A stretch of 64,000 nucleotides of DNA from Mya arenaria (taxonomy: Eukaryota > Mollusca > Bivalvia > Myida > Myidae), in NCBI RefSeq assembly GCF_026914265.1, contig NC_069135.1, positions 2,497,001-2,561,000 of the forward strand, read 5' to 3'. Shown here one piece after another: positions 22,200 to 34,739 of the stretch; within the stretch, counting starts at the first letter, position 1; each line of letters opens with the position of its first letter. The position numbers and the translations under genes were made by a program. Below the pieces are notes generated by a model that searched no databases, had not been told where the DNA came from, and saw only the letters and a program-made list of their open reading frames with translations.

Positions 22200-24855
22200 T
22201 TAAAGCTGCACTCTCACAGATACAACGTTTTGACAACTTATTGTACCTCCGACAAACGAAGTTTGAAGGGGTTATATTGGAGTCACCCTGTGGTCGGTCG
22301 GTCGGTCGGTCGGTTTGTCGGTCGGTCCGTTGCAATTTACCTTGTCCGGGGCATAACTTAAAAACTGCTGGATGGAATTTGATTAAACTTCATACAATGA
22401 TAGAGCATAATGAGAGGAAGTGCAGTGTACAACAACCATAACTGTATTCTTGCTTATTACTGAGTAATTGCCCTTTGCTACTTTTTTTTGTCCTGACTAT
22501 AACTTGAAAAGTACTGGTTGGAATTCATTGGAACTTCATACAATGGTAAAGCACAATGAGAGGAAGTGCAGTGTCCAAGAACCATAACTCTACTTCAGCT
22601 AATTACTGTGTAATTGCCCTTTGTTTTGTTTTTTGCTATCAAACTTATTTACCAGACATTAAATTGCAAACTACTAGATGGAATTTATTAAAACTTCATA
22701 CAATGGTAAAGCGCAATGAGAGGAAGTGCAGTGCACAAGAACCATCACTCTATTTACTAATTACAGAGTTACTGCCCTTTGTTTCTGTTTTCTTGTCCGG
22801 AGCATAACTTGAAAACTATTGGATGGAATTTAATAAAACTTCATACAGTGATAGATCATAATGAGAGGGAGTGCAGTGTACAAATTGTATTTCAGCTAAT
22901 TACAGAGTTAATGCCCTTTGTTACTTTTTCTTGTCCGGAGTACAACTTGAAAAGTACTGGATGGATTTCATTGGAACTTCATACAATGGTAAAGCACAAT
23001 GAGAGGAAGTGCAGTGTTCAAGAACCATAACTCTACTTCAGCTAATTACTGAGTAATTGCCCTTTGTTTGTTTTTTTGCTGTCAAACTTTTTTACCAGAC
23101 ATTAACTTGCAAATTACTAGATGGAATTTATTAAAACTTCATACAATGGTTAAGCACAATGAGAGGAAGTGCAGTGCACAAGAACCATTACTCTATTTCA
23201 GCTAATTACAGAGTTACTGCCTTTTGTAACTTTTTTTCTTGTCCGGAGCATAACTTGAAAACTATTGGATGGAATTCAATAAAACTTCATACAGTGATAG
23301 ATCATAATGAGAGGGAGTGCAGTGCACAGGAACCACAATTCTATTACAGCTAATTACAGAGTTACTGCCCTTTGTTACTTTTTCTTGTCCGGAGCATTAC
23401 TTGAAAACTATTGGATGGAATTCAATAAAACTTCATACAGTGATAGATCATAATGAGAGGGAGTGCAGTGTACAGGAACCACAATTCTATTACAGCTAAT
23501 TACAGAGTTACTGCCCTTTGTTACTTTTTCTTGTCCGGAGCATTACTTGAAAACTATTGGATGGGATTTAATAAAACTTCATACAGTGATAGATCATAAT
23601 GAGAAGGAGTGCAGTGTACAGAAACCGCAATTCTATATCAGCTAATTACAGAGTTACTGCCCTTTGTTACTTTTTCTTGTCTGGAGCATAACTTGAAAAC
23701 TATTGGATGGAATTTAATAAAACTTCATACAGTGATAGATCATAATGAGAAGGAGTGCAGTGTACAGGAACCGCAATTCTAGATCAGCTAATTACAGAGT
23801 TACTGCCCTTTGTTACTTTTTCTTGTCTGGACCATAACTTGAAAACTATTGGATGGAATTTAATAAAACTTGATACAGTGATATATCATAAAGAGAGGGA
23901 GTGCAGTGTACAGGAACCGCAATTCTATTTCAGCCGATTACAGAGTTACTGACCCTTGTTACTTTTTCTTGTCTGGACCATAACTTGAAAACTATTGGAT
24001 GGAATTTAATAAAACTTGATACAGTGATATATCATAAAGAGAGGGAGTGCAGTGTACAGGAACCGCAATTCTATTTCAGCCGATTACAGAGTTACTGACC
24101 CTTGTTACTTTTTCTTGTCTAGAGCATAACTTGAAAACTATTGGATGGAATTTAATAAAACTTCATACAGTGATAGATCATAATGAGAGAAAGTGCAATG
24201 TACAGGAACCGCAATTCTATTTCAGTCAATTACAGTGTTATTGCCCTTTGTTATTTTTTTCTTGTCTGGAGCATAACTTGAAAACTATCGGATGGAATGA
24301 AATAAAACTTTATACAATGTTACAGCACAATGAGAAGGAGTTCAGTGTACATGAATCATTACACTATTTTAGCAAATTACAGAGTTATTGCCTTTTTCTG
24401 TGGTTTTTTTTTGGTCAACTTTTTGTCTGGACAGTAACTTGAAAACTACTAGATGGAATTTCATAAAACTTCATACAATGATAAATCATAAAGAGAGGCA
24501 GCGTTCGGGGGCGGGGGTATTAATCACCTTCAGTGATAGCTCTAGTTTATTTTTTTTTTGTCTTGGAACCAGCCAATTTTTGTCAAAATGCATGGAAACC
24601 AGTTATATAAGACTGCTGACAAAAATTAGATCGCAGATTTTTATATTTAAGTTCAAAATTTGATGTTTTATGTTTTTTCCTAAAACGTTACTAACATTTA
24701 TTTTCGAACGGATTTATGAAAATCAGCGATCTGGTCTTTTGCCAGCAATCTTTTATCATTGGTTTACAGATATTTACGCAAAAATTTGCTCTTTCCAAGA
24801 CAAACAAATAATAAAAAGTTGTAAAAACGGTATGTCTGTGAGAGTGCAGATTTAA
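22200..24855. mobile_element. Foldback MITE, TTAA-flanked, split by a Helitron-like insertion
   Basis: TTAA at 22200-22203 and 24852-24855 flank inverted termini: left AGCTGCACTCTCACAGAT, right end the complement of ATCTGCACTCTCACAGAC, both followed inward by CGTTTT(G/T)ACAAC. The left piece is only ~40 bp (22204-22241). The right piece (about 24546-24851) carries the palindromic body, in which a CTTGGAACCAGCCAATTTTTG segment is mirrored by decayed complementary sequence further on. The two pieces match one element of about 350 bp interrupted by a 2.3-kb insertion. The TTAA target fits piggyBac-type mobilisation. No transposase is present. Confidence 0.75.
22241..24545 (+). mobile_element. 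Helitron-like non-autonomous element of 146-bp tandem repeats
   Basis: It starts near TTGTACCTCCGACAAACGAA, then has GGTCGGTCGGTC repeats and about 15 copies of a 146-bp unit (TTGTCCGGAGCATAACTTGA ... CCTTTGTTACTTTTTCT). It ends with a short hairpin (ATCACcttcAGTGAT), a few bases and CTAG at 24542-24545, as Helitron 3' ends do. It sits inside the foldback MITE with no clear target duplication. No Rep/helicase gene is present. Small frames spaced 146 bp apart are repeat artefacts. Confidence 0.6.
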
Positions 24856-26538
24856 AGTCTCATAACTGAATACGATACTTTAAGACCAACAATACCATAT
24901 TAACTGTTTAATGATAAGTTAACAGGCAAACGCAGATCTTGATTTGTGCTCTTTATCTTACGGACAAGCGTTGCCATCTTTAGGCAAAGCTCTTGTTTTT
25001 CTTGATTCATGAGAACTGTCAAAACTCAGTTTCACACTAAATGAATTTTGCATTTGAAAGAATTGTGAAACCTAAACAGAACTGCAAATTATCACGTTAT
25101 ATCGCGAAATGTGTACACTCGAAATGGCAGAAATCAGGCACAATACTACACTGTCTGCTCCTGGATATTTATCATCGCTCATGCATTTCTGCCAGTTTCA
25201 TGACCTAAAGTCCAAGGGAAACTTTACCAATGACAATATGTGTAGCAAGGTCCATAACTCCGGCTTAAAAAACGTGGCCGTCCACAATTTACAAAGACTA
25301 ATTTGATGTAGGCGCTTGAGTGTCACTGTCATTCCTTGTGGAAGGGCACTTATAGGACTACACACACGAAGAGCATGTCTCATAATTGTCTCGGAATCTT
25401 AATCCAAATAGGTCAAATGTTCGAAGATTAATTAGTATGTATACCATTTGAGTATCGGTCCTACCCGAAGACTGTTAATTGAACTTTGCATGTATTTTAT
25501 ATAGTGGTATAAAGGCAATTGCACACGTGGCATTACTTTTAGGCTACTGTAAGTTGCAGCTAATTGCTGACGTCCACACTAACAATGGTTGCTTGTTTCA
25601 GCGGCCATACTGCGTTTGCCAAATATCGGATCCGTCGATGTCAATAAGATCAAACATATTATAACTAAAATAAGTGTGAATATTTTGTAAAGAGTTTAAT
25701 ATAAGTACTGTTCAACCAATTACGTGTTTGTGTTTGGAAATGACTTTGTCATGTAAAATGTTCATTACAGATTATATTTTTTATTCTGTACTGAACGAAA
25801 AGCTTACCTTGCGATGATTTAATGATTAAATGATGTTTACCTCCACCTTTTGAGACATCAATGTACATAGCTATTATACAGAAAGTACCTCAAAGCTTGG
25901 GACATTTTTCAGGATTAATTTAATTTAAAGAGTGTTATTTCAGAAATGATATGATACTGCATGCACAGTTACTTCATGACGCTAGAATATAAACACGAAA
26001 GGAATACATCTTTATAGTAGTCGGGATTGATCTTTACGGCGAATGGTGGTGACAATACCAGCTTTATTGGCGGAAATCAAAGCCAGTAAAAATTCTTCCA
26101 GCTTTCATATCGCCTCAAAACCCTTAACTATATGCAGATGAGTGGTCACGATGGATAATTGTATATGCCTTTCCCGTCAGCAGAGGTCGCGGGAGAAAAT
26201 GCCACCTTCATTGCGAACACCTTTCTTTCTGATCGACAAATTATGGAAAATATTCATGAAACATGCCAACAAAGAACAAACTTAAGAAGATAGTAGTGCT
26301 CTAGGAGGACAAACGACGTTAGTACATTGTCAATGTTGAGTGCCGTTTATAGGAATACAAAGCTTTAAAGGCGTTTAATTAACTTATTCGTAGGCATTCA
26401 CACTGCTGTTGAGGTTTGGTTTTATTTTTGGCTTCTCATTTCTTTTATGTCCCCATCTAATGAAGTGTGTCTCGGGGCAGTTGTACTACCGCCATCTTAA
26501 TAAATATTTGATGAATTAAGTGATTCACTAAAATAAAA
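24856..26538. other. Intergenic or intronic, nothing recognised
   Basis: AT-rich sequence. No exon with convincing splice sites and no repeat boundary was found. Confidence 0.4.
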
Positions 26539-29500
26539 CATTGATCAATGGAACTACGTGAGTGTATGGCAAACATATACGGTATGACGTGAGTGTATGG
26601 CAAACATACACGGTATGACGTGAGTGTAAGGCATTGATACGCGGTATGACGTGAGTGTAAGGCATTGATACGCGGTATGGCGTGAGTGTAAGCCATTGAT
26701 ACGCGGTATGACATGACTGTAAGGCATTGATTCACAGTATGACGTAAGGGGAAAGGTATTGATACGCGGTATGACGTGAGTGTAAGCCATTGATACGCGG
26801 TATGACGTGAGTGTAAGGCATTGATAAACGATATGACGTTTGTGTAAGGCATTGATACGCGGTATGATGTCCGTGTAAGGCATTGATACAAGGTATGACT
26901 TGAGTGAAGAGCATTGGTACACGGTATGTCGTTAGTAAAGAACATTGGTACAAGGTATGACGTGCGTGTAAGGCATTGATACAAGGTATGACGTGAGTGA
27001 AGAGCATTGGTACACGGTATAACGTGCGTGTAAGGCATTGATCCTCGGTATGACGTGAGTAAAGAGCATTGGTACTCGGTATGACGTGAGTGTAAGGCAT
27101 TGATACAAGGTATGACGTGAGTGAAGAGCATTGGTACACGGTATAACGTGAGTGTAAGGCATTGATCCTCGGTATGACGTGAGTAAAGAGCATTTGTACT
27201 CGGTATGACGTGAGTGTAAGGCATTGATACATGGTATGACGTGAGTGTACGGCATTGATACACGGTATGACGTGAGTGTAAGGCATTGGTACACGGTATG
27301 ACGTGAGTGTAAGGCATTGATACACGGTATGACGTGAGTTTAAGGCATATATACACGAAATGACGTGAGTGTAAGGCATTGATACACAAAATAACGTGCG
27401 TGTAAGGCATTGATACACGGTATGACGTGCTTGTAAGGCATCGATACATGGTATGACGTGAGTGTAATACATTGATCTTCGGTATGACGTGAGTGTAAGA
27501 CATTTATACACGGTATGAAGTGAGTGTAAGACATTGATACACGGAATGATGTGAGTGAAAGGTATTGGTACACGGTATGACGTGAGTTTAAGGCATAAAT
27601 ACACGAAATGACGTGAGAGTAGGGCATTGATACACGAAATGACGTGTGTGTAAGGCATTGATACACGGTATGACGTGCGTGTAAGGCATCGATATACGGT
27701 ATGACGTGAGTGTAAGGTATTGATTTTGCGGTATAACGTGAGTTTAAGGCATTGATACACGATATGACGTGAGTGTAAGACTTTGATACGCGGTATGACG
27801 TGCACGATAGGCATTGATACACGGTATGACGTGAGTATAAGGTATTGATAGACGATATGAAGTGAGTTTAAGACATTGATACACGGTATGATGTAAGTGT
27901 AAGGTATTGGTACACGATATGACGTGAGTATAAGGTATTGATACACGGTATGACGTGAGTGTAAGGCATTGATACATGGTATGACGTGCGTGTAAGGCAT
28001 TGATACACGATATGACGTGCGTGTAAGGTATTGATACACTGTATGACGTGAGTGTAAGGTATTGATAAACTGTATGACGTGAGTGTAAGGCATTGATCCA
28101 CGATATGACGTGAGTGTAAGGCATTGATACAAGGTATGACTTGAGTGAAGAGCATTGGTACACGGTATGACGTTAGTGAAGAACATTGGTACACGGTATG
28201 ACGTGAGTGTAAGGCATTGATACAAGGTATGACGTGAGTAAAGAGCATTGGTACACGGTATGACGTGAGTGTAAGGCATTGATACATGGTATGACGTGAG
28301 TGTAAGGCATTGATTCACGGTATGACGTGAGTGTAAGGCATTGGTACACGGTATGATGTGAGTGTAAGGCATTGATACACGGAATGACGTGCGCGATAGG
28401 CTTTGATACACGGTATGACGTGAGTGTAAGGCATTGATACACGGTATGATGTGAGTGTAAGGCATTGATACACGTTATGACGTGCGCGATAGGCTTTGAT
28501 ACACGGTATGACATGAGTGTAAGGCATTGGTACACGGTATGACGTGAGATTAATACATTGATACGCGGTATGACGTGAGTGTAAGACATTGATACGCTGT
28601 ATGACGTGAGTGTAGGGTATTGATATATTGTATGACGTGGGTGTAATACATTGATACTCGGTATGACGTGAGTGTAGGGTATTGATATATTGTATGACGT
28701 GAGTGTAATACATTGATACTCGGTATGACGTGAGTGTAAGACATTGATACGCTGTATGACGTGCGCGATAGGCTTTGATACACGGTATGACGTGAGTGTA
28801 AGACATGGATACACGGTATGATGTGAGTGTAAGGTATTGACACAAGATATGACGTGAGTGTTAGGTATTGATACACGGTATTACGTGAGTGTAAGGCATT
28901 GATACACGGTATGACGCGCGTGTAAGGCATTGATACACGGTATGACGTGAGTGTAAGGCATTGGTACACGGTATGACGTGAGTGTAAGGCATTGGTACAC
29001 GGTATGACGTGAGTGTAAGGCATTGATACACGGTATGACGTGAGTTTAAGGCATATATACACAAAATGACGTGAGTGTAAGGCATTGACACACAAAATGA
29101 CGTGCTTGTAAGGCATCGATACACGGTATGACGTGAGTGTTAGGTATTGAAATGCTGTATGACGTGAGTGTAATACATTGATACGCGGTATATCGTGAGT
29201 GTAAGACATTGATACGCGGTATGACGTGCGCGATAGGCATTGATACACGGTATGACGTGAGTGTAAGACATTGATACACGGTATGATGTCAGTGAAAGGT
29301 ATTGATACACGGTATGACGTAAGTTTAAGGCATATATACACGAAATGACGTGAGTGTAAGGCATCGATACACAAAGAGACGTGTGTGTAAGGCATTGATA
29401 CACGGTATGACGTGCGTGTAAGGCATCAATATACGGTATGACGTGAGTGTAAGGCATCGATATACGGTATGACGTGAGTGTAGGGTATTGATATATTGTA

Positions 29501-31180
29501 TGACGTGAGTGTAATACATTGATACTCGGTATGACGTGAGTGTAAGACATTGATACACAAAGAGACGTGTGTGTAAGGCATTGATACACGGTATGACGTG
29601 CGTGTAAGGCATCAATATACGGTATGACGTGAGTGTAAGGCATCGATATACGGTATGACGTGAGTGTAGGGTATTGATATATTGTATGACGTGAGTGTAA
29701 TACATTGATACTCGGTATGACGTGAGTGTAAGACATTGATACGCTGTATGACGTGTGCGATAGGCTTTGATACACGGTATGACGTGAGTGTAAGACATGG
29801 ATACACGATGTGATGTGAGTGTAAGGTATTGACACAAGATATGACGTGAGTGTTAGGTATTGATAAACGGTATGACGTGAGTGTAAGGCATTGATACACG
29901 GTATGACGGGCGTGTAAGGTATTGATACACGGTATGACGTGAGTGTAAGGTATTGGTACACGATATGACGTAAGTATAAGGTATTGATACAAGGTATGAC
30001 GTTAGTGAAAGGCATTGATACACGGTATGACGTGAGTGTAAGGCATACATACACGATATGACGTGAGTGTAAAGCATTGATAGACGATATGACGTGCGTG
30101 TAAAGTATTGATACACGATATGACGTGAGTGTAAGGTATTGATACACGTTATGACGTTAATGCAAGGTATTGGTACACGATATGACGTGAGTGTAAAGCA
30201 TTATTACACGATATGACGTGAGTGTAAGGTATTGATACACGGTATGACGTTAGTGTAAGGTATTGATACACGATATGACGTGAGTGTAAGGTATTGATAC
30301 ACGATATGACGTGAGTGTAAGGTATTGATACACGGTATGACGTTAGTGTAAGGTATTGATACAAGGTGTGACGTTAGTGTAAGGAATTGGTACACGGTAT
30401 GACGTTACTGTAAGGTATTGATACAAGGTATGACTTTAGTGTAAGGCATTGATACACGATATAACGTGAGTGTAAGGTATTGAAACACGGTATGACGTCA
30501 GGATGTGTGAGGCATTGATACACGATATGACGTGAGTGTAAGTTATTGATACACGATATGACGTGAGTGTAAGGCATTGATACACGATATTACGTGAGTG
30601 TAAGGTATTGATACACGGTATGACGTCATGGTGTGTGAGGCATTGATACACGATATGACGTGAGTGTAAGGCATTGATACACGATATGACGTGAGTGTAA
30701 GGCATTGATACACGATAAAACGTGAGTGTCGGGCACTGATATATGGTATGACGTGAGTGTAAGGTATAGATTCACGGTATGACGTGAGTGTAAGGTATTG
30801 ATACAAGGTATGACGTTAGTGTAAGGTAATGATACACGGTATGACGTGAGTGTAAAGTATTGATACACGGTATGACGTGAGTGTAAAGAATTGATACACG
30901 ATATGACGTGAGTGTTGGGCATTGATACACGGTTTGACGTGATTTAAGGTATTGATACACGGTATGACGTGAGTGTAAGGTATTGATACACGATATGACG
31001 TGAGTGTAAGGCATTGGTACACGGTATTACGTGAGTGTTGGGCATCCATATACGGTATGACGTGAGTGTAAGGCATTGCTACACGGTATGACGGGAGTGT
31101 AAGGTATTGATACACGGTATGACGTCACGCTGTGTATGGCATTGATACAAGGTATGACGTTAGTGAAGGGTATTGATACG
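26539..31180 (+). repeat. ~31-bp minisatellite, about 149 units
   Basis: The unit in two parts is GTATGACGTGAGTGTAAGGC then ATTGATACACG. Most units contain TGACGTGAGT, which on this strand is both a CRE-like half site (TGACG) and a consensus-like 5' splice donor (GTGAGT). Subtypes such as GCGCGATAGGCTTTGATACA and GTGTAGGGTATTGATATATT recur in ordered blocks (around 28600-28780, 29480-29560 and 29650-29770), so higher-order amplification has occurred. Minus-strand frames of up to 577 codons are artefacts. Confidence 0.95.
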
Positions 31181-31290
31181 TTTGAGTTTTATCTTTTTAT
31201 TTTATATAATTAATAAATATATAATGAAATTGTGCTAGTTGTACAGTGTTCAATCATACAAAACAGGGACTACATTTTCGTCTCTTGTAG

Positions 31291-31398
31291 TGTTACTGTT
31301 GGCATCCTCCTATACCACATCGCCAATCCGGAAGCAGCCGAAGTGTTCCTTGATAACCTCCTCTTTACCCTGGAGAAACCAAAAGTTTTCTCACATTG
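31291..31398 (+). CDS. Candidate internal exon, protein unknown
   Basis: The acceptor ttcgtctcttgtag ends at 31290 and the donor cattg|gtaaat starts at 31399. Between them one frame encodes 35 residues with natural composition (VTVGILLYHIANPEAAEVFL ... LEKPKVFSH), entering with 1 nt and leaving with 2 nt of a codon. The pattern suggests a beta-sandwich strand pair of a cell-surface protein, but I cannot name the family. No partner exon was found: sequence on both sides fails to join in frame, and the 31-bp array ends ~110 bp upstream. It may be an orphan exon or a relic. Confidence 0.4.
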
Positions 31399-31989
31399 GT
31401 AAATTATTCTTTTTAACGAGCACATTGTTATTATTGTGTGTAAGGCAATTTGCGTGAAAGGCCAATATGACAAGCGGGAATAAGTTTTACTGATAACAAA
31501 GAAACTAGTTTGACCAATGAGATTACAAGTAAGACCTGAATGATGGCTTTCCCTATCAGATCTGCGCACATCTGCCCTGAATCAACCTCGATCTGGTACA
31601 ATCGGAAGCAGATTTTCCCAGTTGGGTGCACTAGCAGGCCTGAGGTAGGGATACATTCCTCAACCTTCCTGGAACTCACTGTGGAATGAAAATTGATTTG
31701 CTTCACTATGTACATGACGATATGGACACAGACAGAAATTAATCTAAACTTTGTCATTTATTAATATCTCGTAAAAATTCGTTTTATATTGGAGAAGATC
31801 ATTTATAACAATTGCTGCTGTTGCTGCTGTTGCTGCTGTTGTTGTTGTTGCTGTGTTGTGGTTGTTGTTGATGATGTTTCCGCTACTGTTGCTGCTGCTC
31901 CTGGTGCTGCTGCTGTTGTTGTTGCTGTGTTGTGGTGGTTGTTGTTGATGATGTTGTCTTCGTCATCGTCGTGATGCTGTTGTTATTGC

Positions 31990-32041
<52 letters not shown>

Positions 32042-32451
32042 CACACAGTTATTTATCCATTATTCTCTTTTCATTTAATCCCGTTAACGACGACTTCTGT
32101 GTTGTTCAGTGTTCTGCCGAAGGACGCAGAGATCTGTGATCAAGTGTTTACTTACGGAAGGCAAATAATTCAAATGTTCGTATTTTCCCCCTCAGTTTAA
32201 AAGTACAATCTCATCACGGTATAACATATTTGCCCAGCTCCCAACATTATCTTAATATCAAAAGATGCGCGTATTATGAATGAATGGTATTATGAGTGAT
32301 TAAACTTTAAGAAGATATGAATTATTAACTCTTTTAAAGTTTGTGCCCTTTGCACCAACTTTTTCATCTTGCCAATTGTTAAAACAACAGCACTAAAATC
32401 ATCACCAGCAGGTCTGAAATTATAAATATTTGCTTATTATACCAGCATCCA
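31399..32451. other. 3' flank of the DUF4773-like gene
   Basis: Contains the trinucleotide tract at 31811-32040. At 31550-31690 there is a GC-richer stretch open on both strands for ~45 codons. It has a possible minus-strand acceptor but only a weak donor (GTCTTA). I do not call it coding. Confidence 0.4.
31811..32040. repeat. (GTT/GCT)n microsatellite
   Basis: Interrupted GCTGTT/GTTGTT trinucleotide repeats, ending in a pure (GTT)n run of about 19 units (31979-32040). The translated Cys/Val frame across it is an artefact. Confidence 0.9.
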
Positions 32452-32576
32452 TTACTGCATGATGATGTGGAAGTTAAACGTACGTGCCGTGTTCGTCCTG
32501 TAGACGTCATTGCCGTTGACGGTGAACACCACAGAGAACACATCCTCCTCCGGGAGCCAGCGCATATTCACACACG
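32452..32576 (-). CDS. DUF4773-like secreted protein, exon 3 (terminal)
   Basis: On the minus strand the acceptor atttctcttcacag precedes 32576. Two nucleotides complete an Ala codon, then 40 residues run from CVNMRWLPEEDVFSVVFTVN to FNFHIIMQ and a TAA at 32454-32452. The Cys plus a strand ending in FTVNG resembles the C-terminal half of DUF4773 (PF15998), as I recall it. Codon phase joins exactly to exon 2. Confidence 0.75.
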
Positions 32577-33014
32577 CTGTGAAGAGAAATCAAGTGCGAC
32601 TAACTTTGTTAGCATTGTTTTGTAGACCTTTCTATTAAGTATTTATACATGTGCTTATACAATATTCTTCATACTCAATTACGCATATATGCGTTTACAG
32701 AACAATAATGAACTTGTGTTATGGTTTCATTTACAAAATGCAAGTATGAAGTTAATAATGCAATCAAATCAAGCTATGTACACACCCTTGGGGGCGCTAA
32801 AGCCTAGGAGATATACTTAGCAGTGCAACTCGACTGTTGAAAACCTTTCCTTACATTCTGAAAGGAATGGCTCCTAAGTCTTTTTTCAAGATTTTCCAAG
32901 TAAAGTACAAAAGGTTCAAGACAACATATTGGCTGAGCGAGTCGCATCAACCAACCATTAACACAAGCTAGGATGGTTACACATAAGACCTAGCAAAGAA
33001 GAGCTCTACAAGAC

Positions 33015-33276
33015 CACTGGCATCGGATTTTCAATCTCAATCATTTTTTTTTAAATTATAATACCGAATATGTAAAAAAAATATTGATTTTTTTTTTAAA
33101 TATGCACTTTGTACTGTATAATATAGTATATTATACAGTACAAAGTGCATATTTAAAAAAAAAATATTTTTTAATATTTTTTTACATATTCGGTATCATA
33201 ATTTTTAGTAAGGAATTATAAGATTTTTTTTGATTTTTTTAAAAAAATGATTGAGTTTGAAAATCCGGTGCCAGTG
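33015..33276. mobile_element. 262-bp perfect-foldback MITE, hAT-like, with 8-bp target duplication
   Basis: It is an almost complete palindrome centred near 33145. The termini are CACTGGCATCGGATTTTCAA and the complement of CACTGGCACCGGATTTTCAA. The direct repeat TACAAGAC lies immediately outside both ends (33007-33014 and 33277-33284). An 8-bp duplication and CA..TG ends fit hAT-type MITEs. It lies in intron 2 of the DUF4773-like gene. The two arms are close to identical, so the insertion is fairly young. Confidence 0.85.
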
Positions 33277-33477
33277 TACAAGACGTGACATACATATTAA
33301 ACCTCGATGCAATTGTTCGTGTATCACTTGAAATAAAGTACATGGCCTCTGAATGATTCATAAAGGAAGCGAAAACTATTCAGAGCGAGAAAGCTATACG
33401 GATCTTTAAAACGGCTGCTACAAATTTAATGATTTTAGCAACAGTTTCTTGTTCGTCATCGTATTACTTGTACATAC

Positions 33478-33645
33478 CGTTCATGTGAATGTGCCCACGA
33501 TTATCCCGTGTGATGAGCTTTTCAGCGCAGCAGAAACATTCAAAATCATAACATTGGCACCAGGGCTCGGGCTTGGGCTCGGAGTGGTGGTGTTGGTGGT
33601 GGTGAAAAACACCTTTTGGTGCCCACCAGAACCCGGACGAATCAT
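33478..33645 (-). CDS. DUF4773-like secreted protein, exon 2
   Basis: The minus-strand acceptor is acctttacag (before 33645) and the donor is aacg|gtatgtac (after 33478). In phase it encodes 55 residues starting DSSGFWWAPKGVF. These include the His cluster HHHQHHH, an acidic/proline spacer and a Cys cluster CQCYDFECFCC, then a basic stretch ending HIHMN. The CxC(4)CxCC spacing is the conserved core of DUF4773-type proteins. A GC-clean reading frame inside AT-rich introns supports real coding. Confidence 0.75.
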
Positions 33646-33753
33646 CTGTAAAGGTTGTTTCTTGTTAGCATTATTTGTATGTATGTAAAAAAAAATGATA
33701 TGCTTTTATACAATACCAGACATTCTTTTTCGCTGTATTCTTTTGTGTTTGGC

Positions 33754-33917
33754 CACAGGTGTCCGTTGTGTTGTTTTTACCCCCACCCCCTCTACTACCC
33801 CCCGCCCCCATAAATATCTGGATATTTTTGAGCGATTTTGAAAAAAAATGGTGGGTTGTAGAGGGGTCGGGGGTAGTAGAGGGGGTGGGCGTCAAAACAA
33901 CGCACCGGACACCTGTG
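33754..33917. mobile_element. 164-bp foldback element
   Basis: Inverted arms start CACAGGTGTCCG and end CGGACACCTGTG. Inside, an ACCCCCACCCCCTCTACTAC stretch is matched by its complement (GTAGTAGAGGGGGTGGG). The arms are more diverged than those of the neighbouring foldback. The flanks TGTTTGGC and GTGTTGGC are similar, a possible decayed 8-bp target duplication. Confidence 0.7.
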
Positions 33918-34739
33918 GTGTTGGCAAATCATTCATGTTTACTTTGCCAACCCCTTAAGTTTAGTAACAAGCCGTATAATCATTCCGTGTACGGGAGCCA
34001 AATGGGTTCGTTAAAGTCAGCCAACTTGTAATTGATTGGTGAATATTTATCCAATAATTACTGCAAGTCAAACAAACTTGTTTAAAGTGCAAACTAACCA
34101 GGAGATAACCTGTGGATTCCTTATCCAGTTTTATAAAACAGACTACTTATGTTCTGTATTTATATCGTACTTGTATTTATGTAGTACATGTATTTATATA
34201 GAATATGTATTTATATAGTACATTGTACATGTATTTATATAGTACATGTTTTTATATAGTTCTTGTATTTATACAATCAATATGTCACGACCCTCCTCAT
34301 AATGATTATACTATGTATATAGTCATATGCCTGGTTCTATATATTTGTTCACCATGCCGGACCGATACTGCCACCTATATGTTAATGATGTTTTGTTGAT
34401 CTGGAGGCCACATTTTCACGCGTACCAATTATTCCCCCACCCTATGAAATCCTTGATGAACAACTATTGTATGACTGTTTTATACAATTAATAAAAATGA
34501 CATTTTTTGTATCGAAGCTTCAAAATAGCAAAAATAATTATTTTCTCTGAATTTAGTCAACAAAATGAAATAAAAATCACCCGACTCGGAGGTAATCGAA
34601 TAAACAGAGCAACATGTTTAATTGATAGAAAACAATAATATATAATACCAGCTATTAATTATAAAATAGCTGTTGTTATCGAGAATAATTAACCCGTTTC
34701 ATCATCTTGATGTTTACGTTTGCAATACACATCTAATCA

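Noticed and set aside
26457-30922. Long minus-strand frames rich in Tyr, Thr, Ser and His
   Set aside because: 31-bp unit artefact; three overlapping frames are open at once.
31431-31757. Possible minus-strand exon (SSRKVEECIPTSGLLVHPTG..)
   Set aside because: The acceptor is plausible but the donor GTCTTA is weak, the plus strand is equally open, and no partner exon joins in phase.
31789-31974. Poly-Cys/Val small protein
   Set aside because: Translation of a GTT/GCT microsatellite.
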